Positions 1-9,500 of a stretch of DNA of 64,000 bases are shown piece by piece. Source of the DNA: Desulfuromonas acetoxidans DSM 684. GTDB taxonomy: Bacteria; Desulfobacterota; Desulfuromonadia; Desulfuromonadales; Desulfuromonadaceae. The DNA lies in assembly GCF_000167355.1 (NCBI RefSeq), contig NZ_AAEW02000017.1, forward strand, positions 30,914 through 94,913, written 5' to 3'. The first letter of the stretch is position 1. Each line of letters begins with the position of its first letter. Position numbers and translations under genes: made by a program. Below the pieces are notes generated by a model, which saw only the letters and a program-made list of their open reading frames with translations, did not search any database and was not told where the DNA came from.

Positions 1-3
1 TCG

Positions 4-1767
4 TTGAGTGATGATCCTTCGCAGCGTCAGCTGCATATCCGCTTACGCCAGCAACGCGCTCTGGCCCTGATTCAGAGCGGAGCCTATCCCCAGGCACGGC
101 GCGAATTGCAGGCTCTCGCTTCACAGGTGGGAGAAGATGGTGAAATCTGTGGTCTGCTCGGCAGGACGTGGAAGGATGCCGCTGCTCTTCAATCCACGCC
201 TGAGGTGCGGAACCGACACTGGACGCAGGCTTTTGACTGTTATGCGCACGGCTTTGAGCTGGCCCTGAAGAGGGGGGCGGTTGCTCAAGCCTATTACACC
301 GGGATAAACGCGGCAACGCTGGCGCTGTGGTGTGGTGATCAATCCGCTTCGCACAGGTTGGCTGAGCAGGTTCGAACCCTGTGCCTGCAGCATCTGCACA
401 TCGCTGACTCTTCGCAACGTGTTTCGTTCTGGTTGTTGTCGACTCTGGGCGAAGCGGAGCTATTGCTGGGGGATGGAGACGCGGCGCAGCAGTGGTATCA
501 ACAGGCCGTTGATTGCATGGGGGCAGATCTGCGCAGTCAGGCTTCCATGTATGATCAGGCCCGGCAGATTGTCCGTCATTCCACGTTGGACGTGCCTTGG
601 CTTGAGGAGTTGCTGGCTCCGTCATCAGTTGCTGTTTTCTGCGGTCACCGTCTGGATCTTCCCCAACAGCGCAAGGCGAGATTTCCGCTTGAGTCGGAAC
701 TGGTAGTGCGCCAGCGGATTGCTGATTTGCTCGACGAACTCCAGGTTGGGATCGGCTATGCTTCTGCGGCCAGTGGCGCCGACCTCCTGTTTCTTGAAGA
801 GATGCTGCGTCGTGGCGGCAATGTGATTGTTGTTTTACCCTTTGAAGTAGAGCACTTTATCCGCACCAGTGTCGAAGAGGCTGGCGCAGACTGGTGTCGC
901 CGTTTCGAAGCGGTGCTTGCCCGTGCTGACGAAGTACGGATTCTTGGACGTTATGATGTCCATGCGGCCAATGGCTTGTATGATTTTACCAACCACTATC
1001 TGCTCGGAGCAGCCCAGGTTCACAGTTGCACCATCAGGACGGAGTTGCATGCGCTGACGGTCTGGAACGGCGATGAGTCCGGTGATCTTGGTGGTACGGC
1101 CAGTGCCGTCGCCTTGTGGAGACAAACCCAGCCTCTGTGGCAGATTGATCCTGTCACTGCAGATTGCCGTCGCCTTGATCAATGCCGTGTATCGGTGGAC
1201 AGGCCGTTACCATCACCCGGACCTGAAGAGACCATCCAGCATCACAGTCATCTCTACATGTTGTTTGCCGATGTCAAGGGATACAGTCGTTTAAGTGAAG
1301 CTCAGACGGCACTGTTTTCCCAGTATTTTCTGGCGCATATCAGCCGAATACTGGCTCGTTTTGACGATGGAATTCTTACCCGCAGAACCCAGGGTGACAG
1401 TTTGTTTCTCATGTTTGACCGTCTCGAAACCGCCTTGGAACTGGCACGTACCCTGCGGGATGAAACCGCTGATGTTGACTGGACGTGCTATCAGTTGCCA
1501 GCGGATTTGTCCTATCGAATTGCCCTGGATGCCGGGCCGTGTTTTTCGTATCAGGATCCGATCTCACATCACAAGGACTATTGCGGGCACTATGTGGTGC
1601 GTGCTGCACGCCTGGAGCCGGTGACTCCAGCGGGACATGTTTTTGCCAGTGAAACATTTGTCGCTCTGGCACGCATGAAGGGGATTGCTGCGACGGTGTT
1701 CCAGTACGCCGGTCAGATTACGCTGCCCAAAGATTACGGATTTGTTCAGGCGTTTCATGTTGAATAG
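4..1767 (+). CDS. TPR-S / SLOG-like / class III nucleotide cyclase fusion protein
   Basis: A three-part cytoplasmic protein of 587 residues. Residues about 1-195 are helical and match the TPR-S (DUF4071, TRAFs-binding-like) pattern, including GLLGRTWKD and YYTGINAATL. Residues about 205-385 look like a Rossmann-type SLOG domain (ASGADLLFLEEML, then a strand ending VVLPF). Residues about 415-587 form a class III adenylate/guanylate cyclase domain, with candidate metal-binding Asp423 (FADVKGYS) and Asp465 (TQGDSLF). The usual N-x3-R transition-state pair is V532-x3-R536, so Arg is kept and Asn is absent. The product nucleotide cannot be told from sequence. The open frame starts at a TTG at the window edge, so the true start may lie upstream. 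It is the first visible gene of a seven-gene array, and the sigma factor starts 33 bases after its stop. Confidence 0.8.
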   Translation: MSDDPSQRQLHIRLRQQRALALIQSGAYPQARRELQALASQVGEDGEICGLLGRTWKDAAALQSTPEVRNRHWTQAFDCYAHGFELALKRGAVAQAYYTGINAATLALWCGDQSASHRLAEQVRTLCLQHLHIADSSQRVSFWLLSTLGEAELLLGDGDAAQQWYQQAVDCMGADLRSQASMYDQARQIVRHSTLDVPWLEELLAPSSVAVFCGHRLDLPQQRKARFPLESELVVRQRIADLLDELQVGIGYASAASGADLLFLEEMLRRGGNVIVVLPFEVEHFIRTSVEEAGADWCRRFEAVLARADEVRILGRYDVHAANGLYDFTNHYLLGAAQVHSCTIRTELHALTVWNGDESGDLGGTASAVALWRQTQPLWQIDPVTADCRRLDQCRVSVDRPLPSPGPEETIQHHSHLYMLFADVKGYSRLSEAQTALFSQYFLAHISRILARFDDGILTRRTQGDSLFLMFDRLETALELARTLRDETADVDWTCYQLPADLSYRIALDAGPCFSYQDPISHHKDYCGHYVVRAARLEPVTPAGHVFASETFVALARMKGIAATVFQYAGQITLPKDYGFVQAFHVE

Positions 1768-1800
1768 CCTGGTTGTGGAACTTCAGCGAAGGATTGTGTC

Positions 1801-2556
1801 GTGTCATTTGAGGCCATGAGCGGATTTTCTCCCCAGGAATCGTCACTGATTCAGAGAATTGCCCAGGAAGTGTTTTTCAAATACAACCTTCAGGGCTTTG
1901 AGCACAGCATCAGTCGTGAGGATTTGTGTCATTACGGTGTTGTCGGATTGCTGGAAGCACGCGTCAGTTACGATGAACGCAGTGGTACGCCATGGCTGGC
2001 ATTTGCTGCTTTGCGGGTGCGTGGCGAAATGATCGACCATCTGCGGAAATTGCCCATGGTGCGCTTGCCGCAGGCCGTGCAGTCGCGAGTCAAGCAACTC
2101 AAGGAGGCGCGCCGTGCCTTGCAGACTCAACAGATTGAGGTTGATCATCAGCATTTGTCCACAGCTCTGGACTGGACTCTTGACGAGGTGCGTGAAGTTG
2201 AAGCCCTGCTGCCGAGGCGGGTAGCGGTGGATGACGGCGTGGATCAGGGGGGCGATGAGCTGCCAAGCGCGGTGACGGTGACCAGTGACGGCCCCAGTCC
2301 CGAAACCCAGGCCTTGCAGTTTGAGCTGGCGATGCTCATCAATCGTTGTCTGCAGCGGCTTTCGGCGCAGAACCGGCTGATTGTCGTCGGTCGGTTGCTT
2401 GAGGGGCTTAAATTGAAGGAGCTTGCGGCCACGCTTGGCTACACCGCAGAAAATATTCGCGTGCGGCAGAAAAAATCACAGGAACAGCTCAAGTCCTGCA
2501 TTGAGAAGCACGGCTGGCCGGTGGATGCGCTGGATGAAATCATCGGTGAACATTGA
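1801..2556 (+). CDS. FliA-like sigma-70 family RNA polymerase sigma factor
   Basis: A 251-residue sigma factor with no region 1. Region 2 lies near residues 35-90 (DLCHYGVVGLLEA, then FAALRVRGEMIDHLRK), which is the pattern of sigma-28/FliA-type group 3 factors. An MVRLPQAV segment follows, as in the sigma-3 linker of FliA. Region 4 is at about 180-240 and contains a helix-turn-helix (LKLKELAATLGYTAENIRVRQ). The GTG start is preceded by AAGGA about 8 bases upstream. It is unlikely to be flagellar, because no motility gene is nearby. Its position between a nucleotide cyclase and a zinc-finger protein suggests a dedicated regulator of this locus (inferred). Confidence 0.88.
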   Translation: MSFEAMSGFSPQESSLIQRIAQEVFFKYNLQGFEHSISREDLCHYGVVGLLEARVSYDERSGTPWLAFAALRVRGEMIDHLRKLPMVRLPQAVQSRVKQLKEARRALQTQQIEVDHQHLSTALDWTLDEVREVEALLPRRVAVDDGVDQGGDELPSAVTVTSDGPSPETQALQFELAMLINRCLQRLSAQNRLIVVGRLLEGLKLKELAATLGYTAENIRVRQKKSQEQLKSCIEKHGWPVDALDEIIGEH

Positions 2557-2629
2557 TTTTCAGCGGCAATCTTCGATAAAACCGAATAGAAGAACGGGGA
2601 TTTCCCCCCGAGACCCATAGAGGTGCCTG

Positions 2630-3148
2630 ATGAAAAAATCCCATGATCTTGCAACCTATCTTCAGCACTGGAAAGACCACTTTGTCCCTGATGTGGAGGG
2701 ACAGCAGCTGGATACCCACTTGAGTGACATGGCGCTGGAAAGCCTGGCGAACGGTGCCGCCGACGAAGAGCAACTGCAGCATCTTTCGTCCTGTCCTCAG
2801 TGTCTTGAGCGCTGGGCCGATATAGTCGGCGAACGGCAATCGTCGCCTGTATTCGCTCTGCCGCTTGCTTACGGGGGGGAAGAGGACGAGGATGTTGTCG
2901 GCCAGTGTCTGACCCGTACGCTGACCAGTCAGTGCGGACGTTTTACCCTTACTTTGCAAGGGCAGGACGCAAGGCTTCAGGTTCATGAACCGTCGCTGGA
3001 GGGGCATCATCTTCAGGTGCGTTCGAAGGACGGACTCTGTTTTATGGATGATGTGGTTGACGGCGGCGTGCTTAAAAGCCGTGTCGAAGATGTGACTTTG
3101 CTTGACCTGACGCTTTGGACCGTACTCGGCGTTGACGATGCGTCCTGA
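2630..3148 (+). CDS. Small ZAS-type anti-sigma-like protein
   Basis: A 172-residue protein. Residues 51-58 read HLSSCPQC, giving the H-x3-C-x2-C zinc motif of ZAS/zf-HC2 anti-sigma domains, within a helical N-terminal region. The C-terminal half (about 100-165) is predicted to be beta-rich and is not recognised. No transmembrane segment is seen, so if it is an anti-sigma factor it would be soluble. The start is supported by GAGGT 5 bases before the ATG. Its place directly after a sigma-factor gene, as for most sigma/anti-sigma pairs, supports the role. The assignment rests on the short zinc motif plus position; it could instead be a zinc-binding adaptor. Confidence 0.6.
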   Translation: MKKSHDLATYLQHWKDHFVPDVEGQQLDTHLSDMALESLANGAADEEQLQHLSSCPQCLERWADIVGERQSSPVFALPLAYGGEEDEDVVGQCLTRTLTSQCGRFTLTLQGQDARLQVHEPSLEGHHLQVRSKDGLCFMDDVVDGGVLKSRVEDVTLLDLTLWTVLGVDDAS

Positions 3149-3183
3149 TTTCAGGGCGACCGAACCTGTAGGAGCGTTCTAAC

Positions 3184-3966
3184 ATGAAAACCCTTCTCGA
3201 TCAGATTTCCTCCCAGTTGACGGCACTGTCAAATTCTTTTGAACAACTGCGGCAGAATCTGCCTGACGATAGTGATAACGCGCCTGGTTCCACAGTGGAT
3301 TCCACCTCGGATAACGTTGTTCAGGCGTTGATCCACTACTTGAGCGTGACCCCGGACCATAACCGCACGTTACTGACAACGGCGCTGCAATGCGCCATGG
3401 CGGTGGTTGATGGCGGTGGTGCCGGATTGACACTGTATGACCCGGATAAACAGAAACTGGTGTTTCAGGCGGCCTTGGGTGATGGTGCCCAGGGGCTGGT
3501 CGGTTATGAAGTGCCGTTGCAGGATTCACGACATGGCCTGGCTTTTGCCACCGGCGAAGTGCAGTCGGCCACGCCGCTGCATGACACGGTTGAGCAGGCA
3601 GCCCAGGCTACGTTTAAAAATGTGTTGGTGGCACCGCTGCTGGTTGATGACGAGGCGATTGGCACCATCAGTGCCGTTAACAAACAGAGCGGCGATCACT
3701 TCACCCCCGAAGATATGAGCCATTACCAGGTGTTCGCCGAACTGATTGCCACGATTGTCCGTCAGGAGCAGCGGCGGCAGGTGGTGGAACGGTTCGTTGC
3801 CCGAGGGGAAACCGGGAAGTCGCCACTGACCAAAGTGACCTTGCGCGATCAAGATCGCCAGCTGCTGCGCTGTCTGCAGCAGGTGCAGCAACTTTCCAGT
3901 CAACGTCCGACTCTGGTGCCGGTGGTCGAACAACTGGTGGCACAATTGCTGGATGAGTCTGCCTGA
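3184..3966 (+). CDS. GAF domain protein
   Basis: A 260-residue soluble protein. It has a short helical N-terminus (about 1-30), a low-complexity Ser/Asp linker, then a GAF domain at about 50-200. The GAF signature includes AGLTLYDPDKQKLVFQ, then APLLVDDEAIGTISAVNK and FTPEDMSHYQVFAELIA. A C-terminal helical tail of about 60 residues carries no catalytic domain, so it is a sensor or adaptor rather than a phosphodiesterase or kinase. GAF domains commonly bind cyclic nucleotides or other small ligands, so this could read the product of the cyclase encoded upstream (inference). AGGAG precedes the ATG by 8 bases. Its stop overlaps the protease start (TGATG), implying translational coupling. Confidence 0.82.
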   Translation: MKTLLDQISSQLTALSNSFEQLRQNLPDDSDNAPGSTVDSTSDNVVQALIHYLSVTPDHNRTLLTTALQCAMAVVDGGGAGLTLYDPDKQKLVFQAALGDGAQGLVGYEVPLQDSRHGLAFATGEVQSATPLHDTVEQAAQATFKNVLVAPLLVDDEAIGTISAVNKQSGDHFTPEDMSHYQVFAELIATIVRQEQRRQVVERFVARGETGKSPLTKVTLRDQDRQLLRCLQQVQQLSSQRPTLVPVVEQLVAQLLDESA

Positions 3967-4742
3967 TGGAACGCATCCCTTTGATTTCTCCGCACCTGAC
4001 ACTGGACGCATTGCGGCAGCAGGCCACGGGGCAGGGCGTGCAGGTTGCCGTGATCGACAGCGGCATTGATCCTCACCATCCCGATCTGCAGGGGCGGGTG
4101 GTGCGTGCCTGTGTGGTCGATAAAGGCTCAGATCGAACCATTGCCTGCCGTGACATTGATCCGCTGGAATCCCGTGATGATTTTGGCCATGGCACAGCCG
4201 TGGCCGGCATTATTGCAGCCGTGGCACCACAGGTGGAGCTGATCAATGTGCGCGTACTCAATGAATATAACGCCTGTAGTGGCGATATTTTGATCGCCGG
4301 ATTACGCTGGGCGCTGGCGCAGAACATCAAGGTGATCAACCTGAGTCTCGCCACCATGAAGGAGAGGTTTTTCCCCGAGCTGTTCCAGCTTTGCGAACAG
4401 GCCTATGAACAGGATGCCATCCTGATCGTGTCGCGACGTAATCTGGGGGGAATGGGCTGCCCGGCGATGTTTTCCTCGGTGATCAGTGTGGAGCGCGGCG
4501 AGATTGCCGAACCGTATGGGCTGCGCTAAAAGACCGGCAACCTGATCGAGTGTGATGCTTTTGGCACTCGGGTCCGCACCCTGGCTTCCGGTGGCGGCTA
4601 TGTGGAACAGACCGGTACCAGTTTTGCGGCTCCGCATGTCACTGGCTTTATCGCCCTGATGGTCGAACAGTGGCCGGATCTGGTGGCTGTGGAAGCCAAA
4701 GCCCTTCTGAAATCCTTTTCCCGGCAAGCCACCGGACGATGA
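3966..4742 (+). pseudogene. Subtilisin-like (S8) serine protease interrupted by an in-frame TAA
   Basis: The frame encodes a compact S8 protease of about 257 residues but is split by TAA at 4527-4529. The first part (187 residues) contains catalytic Asp31 (AVIDSGID), His75 (DFGHGTAVAG) and the oxyanion Asn159 (SRRNLGG). In the same frame after the stop, the sequence resumes with KTGNLIECDAFGTRV and then GTSFAAPHV, which holds the catalytic Ser at codon 219 (base 4620). It ends at TGA 4740-4742, with another TGA right after. With no frameshift, a single substitution explains the break. The 187-residue product lacks the nucleophile and should be inactive. There is no signal peptide, so an intact form would act in the cytoplasm. 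A sequencing error or natural readthrough cannot be excluded. Confidence 0.85.
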
Positions 4743-4834
4743 TGATAATGCCGGGGAGCGGTTTCATTCTTCTGATTGAGGACGTACCTTAACCTTGCGG
4801 GATTGCCCGCTGATTTTGACCACAGGGACTTGAT

Positions 4835-6562
4835 ATGTCTGGTAAAAAAGTTTCCATGCCGCTGCCCGTACGCATTGCCCGCTGGTCGCGACGTTTGTCG
4901 TGGCCGATTGTCAAGGGGTTGTTCATCCTTTCCGTGGTGCTGTTTGTCGGCGCTGCCCTGAGCTATCTGTTCAACCGATCAGACAGTGACCCACTGCAGA
5001 TGCTGCGTTGGGCGAAGAGCCTTGCGTATGCGGCATTTCTGTTGGGGATCATCCGGGCCTATTGGGAAAAGATCCGTCAACGTTACCAGACCATCAACCT
5101 GCAACATTCCGAAGGGCATGTGGTGGTGTGCGGCATTGGTGATTTCGGTCAGAGTCTGGTCGATGCTTTTCTGGATAAGGGCTATAAGGTTGCGGTCATC
5201 GAACTCAATGCCGCGCATACGGAGGTGGTCAGCCTCAAATCGCGTGGGGTGGTCGTCATTCACACCGATGCCAGTGACCCGGCGGCGCTGTATGAAGTCA
5301 ACGCCAGTAAGGCACGTTATCTGTTTGCCGTGACCGGCAATGACCGGCGCAATGTCAAGATCATCCGCGCCGCCCGGCAGACGGTGCTTGATGAACAGAA
5401 TTCCGGTGGTGACAGCGATTTGCGCTGCTATTGTCACGTCAACGATGCAACATTATTCGAGGTATTTTCCCAGCACGAGGTGTTTGAGGCGGTTCATGAC
5501 GGCTTTTACGCCTCGCTGTTCAATGTTCATGATGCGGCCAGCCGTTTCCTGTTGGAAAAATATCCACCGGACGCGTTTGCCGCGCTTCCGGCTGCTGGGA
5601 GCGAGCCGCTCGAGGTGGTGATTGTTGGCCAGACGCGGATGGGTGAGGCCCTTATTCGTCAGTTAGCCCGCATCGGTCATTATCTGCGTTGGCCTTCTGT
5701 TCAAATCACTGTGATTGATAAAGAGGCGGATGCGTTCGAGCACTTTTTCAGCTCCTACAGGGATATCTCTCCATTGGATGATACGCTGGTGCCCGGTGTG
5801 ACCGTGCGGCTGGTGAGAAAAGATCCCGAGAAGATAAAATTTGTCGGTGATCTGGACGCCGGTGATCTGGGTAATCCGGCCCTGATGTGTTGTTGTCTGG
5901 ATGACGAAACGTTGAATATTGCCTTAGCTCTCAACCTGCGGCGTATGCTCGATCAGGTTGACGCGCCGATTGTTGCCTGCCTGTCGTCGGGATTGTCCGA
6001 TCTGCTTCAGGAAAAGCAATGCCGTTACCTCAGTCAGCGCAATATTCATAGTTTTAATCCCTACCGATTTGCCAGCGATTTTCAGGTGTTGCTGGATGAT
6101 GCTGCCGACAAAATTGCCCGCGCCATTCATCAGGCCTATCTTGACTCTTTATTCTCCGAGGATGCTGCGGACAACCCGTCGTTGGTTCCATGGCAGCAGC
6201 TGTCGGAAGAAAAGAAGAACGCCAATCGCTGGCAGGCGGATCATCTCTCCGTCAAATTGCGGGAAATGGGCTATGACCAGCGGGGAGTCGCTGCGATCGA
6301 CGCGGTTGTCGACGATCCCGGCTGGCTGGGAAAGCTGTCGGAGCTGGAGCATCGGCGGTGGATGGCTGCGTTGTACCTGGATGGGTGGCGTTATGCCGAA
6401 ACGGGTAAGGATGCGGTGCGCAAGACCCACGCGTGTCTTGTGCCGTATGACCGGCTGTCACAAGCGGAAAAGGGCAAAGATGACACCATGATCCGCAATA
6501 TCAAGCAATTGGTGGAAAGCCCGGAGTGGCAGACCTACACCGCTTTTGTCGACAAACGCTGA
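4835..6562 (+). CDS. Membrane-anchored RCK (TrkA-N) - RyR domain fusion protein
   Basis: A 575-residue protein with two N-terminal transmembrane helices (about 25-46 and 58-76). A TrkA-N/RCK Rossmann domain follows from about 93 (VVVCGIGDFG, with the GxGxxG at 100-105), predicted to bind NAD(H) or a nucleotide. A second Rossmann-like segment begins near residue 265 (EVVIVGQTRMGEALIRQL). The C-terminal 495-560 region is a RyR (ryanodine-receptor repeat) domain: LEHRRWMAALYLDGWRY, then CLVPYDRL and EKGKDDTMIRNI. RCK domains gate K+ transport, but two helices without a recognisable selectivity filter do not prove a channel. The start has AGGGACT upstream. The gap from the protease frame (4743-4834) contains a small GCGGG/CCCGC hairpin. 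It ends one base before the ATG of the TIR gene. Confidence 0.82.
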   Translation: MSGKKVSMPLPVRIARWSRRLSWPIVKGLFILSVVLFVGAALSYLFNRSDSDPLQMLRWAKSLAYAAFLLGIIRAYWEKIRQRYQTINLQHSEGHVVVCGIGDFGQSLVDAFLDKGYKVAVIELNAAHTEVVSLKSRGVVVIHTDASDPAALYEVNASKARYLFAVTGNDRRNVKIIRAARQTVLDEQNSGGDSDLRCYCHVNDATLFEVFSQHEVFEAVHDGFYASLFNVHDAASRFLLEKYPPDAFAALPAAGSEPLEVVIVGQTRMGEALIRQLARIGHYLRWPSVQITVIDKEADAFEHFFSSYRDISPLDDTLVPGVTVRLVRKDPEKIKFVGDLDAGDLGNPALMCCCLDDETLNIALALNLRRMLDQVDAPIVACLSSGLSDLLQEKQCRYLSQRNIHSFNPYRFASDFQVLLDDAADKIARAIHQAYLDSLFSEDAADNPSLVPWQQLSEEKKNANRWQADHLSVKLREMGYDQRGVAAIDAVVDDPGWLGKLSELEHRRWMAALYLDGWRYAETGKDAVRKTHACLVPYDRLSQAEKGKDDTMIRNIKQLVESPEWQTYTAFVDKR

Positions 6563-6563
6563 G

Positions 6564-9500
6564 ATGATTGAAGGAGAACTGCTTCCGGTGTCGAAATCCG
6601 CTGAAAATCGTTATCTGGCGTTTATTTCCTATCGTCATGCTGACAATGCACAACAGGGCCGTCAATGGGCCACCTGGTTGCATCAAGCCATTGAGACCTA
6701 TGAAGTGCCTGAAGATCTGGTCGGCACCCTGAATCAACGTGGCGAGGAGATTCCGGCACGTATTTATCCGGTGTTTCGCGATGAACAGGAGTTGCCGGCC
6801 TACGCCGACCTGGGTAGTGCCATCGTCAATGCTCTTGATGTATCGCAGATGCTGGTGGTGTTGTGTTCACCGCGAGCCGCCCAATCCACCTATGTGGCTG
6901 ATGAAATTGATTACTTCAAACGGCTGGGACGCTCCGATGCCATTATGGCGGCCATCATTGATGGTGAGCCCAATGTCAGCTGGGATCAGGGAAAACACCA
7001 GGCGGGCTGGACGGAGCAGGATGAGTGCTTTCCTGAACCGCTGCTTTACGAATATGACGAGGAAGGACAGCGCACCCAACGGCATGCCGAGCCCATTGCC
7101 GCGGATTTCCGGGTACTGGAAGAGGGGCGGTTAGTCCAAGGCTGGACCTCGCCTCAGGCGTACCGGATGCATTTGCAGCACGCCACATCCTTGAACAAAT
7201 CGACCATCACCGAGCGTGTGGCGGCATACAGTGAACAGCTCGATCTGATGGTGCTGAAAATCGTTGCCGGGATTCTGGCCATCCCTCTGCGGGTTCTCAC
7301 TCAGCGCGATAAGGAATATCAGTTGGCTCTTGAACGCAGGCGTTCACGGCGTTTGCGCCAATGGTTGGCCGGTGTCGCTCTGTTGGCACTTATCGCCGTG
7401 ATTGCCGGTGTCGCCGCTTTTCAGCAGCGTCGCGAGGCACGTCAACAGCGTGACCAGGTGTTGGTCAGCCAGAGCCGTTTTCTGATGGATCAGGCGCGTC
7501 AGGCCAACGATCAAGGCCTGTTTGATACCGCGCTGCTGCTCGGCCTGTATGCCTTGCCCGGCCAATACGGTGGTCAGCGTCCTCCGGTCACAGATCAGCA
7601 TGAATTACGGCGCGCTGTGGCCAGAAACCAGAAACTGATGCAGTTTCCGCATGATGGTGTGGTCAATTGCGTCGCCTACAGCCCCGATGGCACGTTGGCC
7701 GTCAGCGGTGGCGAAGACGGTCAGGCCAAGGTGTGGTCGACGCAGACCGGTGAACAACGTGACTGTTTCAGCCATGACAAAGGGGTGGTGGATGTAGCGT
7801 TCAGTCCAGATGGTCAGACACTGGCGACCGTTGCCGGGGGCGCAATTCGTTTGTGGTCCATCACGGATGGTACGCCTGTGCCGTTTGACTCGGCAGGCTA
7901 TTTCACCACGGTGAATTTCAGTCCCGATGGTCACCTGTTGTTGTCGCGTTCCCTCGATGAAGCGGTGGTCTGGTCGCTGGACAGTGGCGAAGTGCTCTAC
8001 CATCTTGCGCACGATAATTTTGTCCAGCAATGCCGCTTCAGCCCGGACAGCCGCTGGGTGGTCACCGCTTCCTTTGATCAGACCGCAGCCTTGTGGTCGA
8101 TGGAGGATGGATCGCGTCGTCAAGTCTTCCACCATCAGGCCCCCGTTAACTGTGCCGATTTCAGCCCCGATTCAACGCGGGTGGTAACGGGGGCTCATGA
8201 TCTGACTGCCGTGATCTGGTCGGTGGACAGTGGAGAGGCTCTGCATGTGCTGCGCCACGACAATGCGGTCATGGCTGCGCAATTTTATCCGGACAACCAG
8301 ACCGTGGTGACCACCGGCAACGAGGAAGGTCTGTTTTTCTGGTCGTCTCAAACCGGTCAGGAGATGTTTCACACCGGTATCGACATGGGCTTTGCCCGTC
8401 AGGTGGCCCTTGGGCGGCAAGGGCGTTATGTTGCCATTCGCGCCGCCGGCAGTGAGGTGAAATTATTGTCCATGGCTCAGGCCCTGACCATGACTCTCAC
8501 ACATGGTGGTGACATTCGTGATCTGGCGTTTGCGCCGGATGAGACTTCACTATTGACCGCTTCTGAAGATGGTACTGCGGCGTTATGGTCGCTCAAAAGC
8601 CGTGAACATCAGTTTTTCTGGCGCCATCAGGCCCCGGTTAATCAAGTTGTGGTCAGTGATGATGGCCGCTGGCTGGCCAGCGCTTCGGACGATAATACGG
8701 TGCGATTATCCTCGCTGGTTACACAGGGGAAACAGCAGGTTCTCCCCTTGTCTGACCGTGGTGAGCTGATTGTGTTCAGTCCTGATTCGAGCCGGTTATT
8801 GACCGTTGCCAACGATGGCTCCGTGTGTTTGTGGTCTGTGGAATCGTCAGAAATAGAGCACTGCTTTGACAACGAATTGATGGTCAAATCAGCGACATTC
8901 AGCTCTGATGGCCGCATGGTTGCTTTCGTGACTAATGAGCCTTCAGTGGAAATTTTTGCGACAGATTCCGGTGAGCGACGGCAGACCATCTCCTATGAGT
9001 GTCGAATCAACAGTGCCCGTTTTTCTCAGGATTCCAACAGGTTGTTTGTCGCGTGCTCTGACGGCTCTCTGGTGTGCTGCAATGTTGAGACCGGGCAGCC
9101 GTTCTGGCGCTGGCAAGGTCCTTCATCTGTTGTCAATGCTGTGGTTGTTGATTCCGGTCAGCAGATCGTTGCAGCCTGTGAACAAGGTCAGTTGGCGATG
9201 ATCGCGCTGCAGGATGGGCATGAACAGAGTGTTTGGCAACAGGGGCATGCAATTCGTCAGATGGTTGTCTGTGACAATGAGAAACTCATGGCAACCGTTG
9301 ACGATGAGGACGATATTGTCGTTTGGTCTTTGGACCAACACAGGGCCATGCAAACCTTCGCAGGGCAGAACTCTGTTGATGCGTTGAGTTTCAGTCCCGA
9401 TGGGAGCTTGCTGGCCGTATCAACGGGATGGCAGTCCTTGACCGTCTATCAGCTGTTGGACGGAGGGCTGTTTTATGTGCCTGCAGTCCACGCGACGGTC

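Noticed and set aside
4776..4961. Short plus-strand frame before the RCK-RyR gene
   Set aside because: It overlaps the well-supported RCK-RyR start in another frame and has no domain or coding bias.
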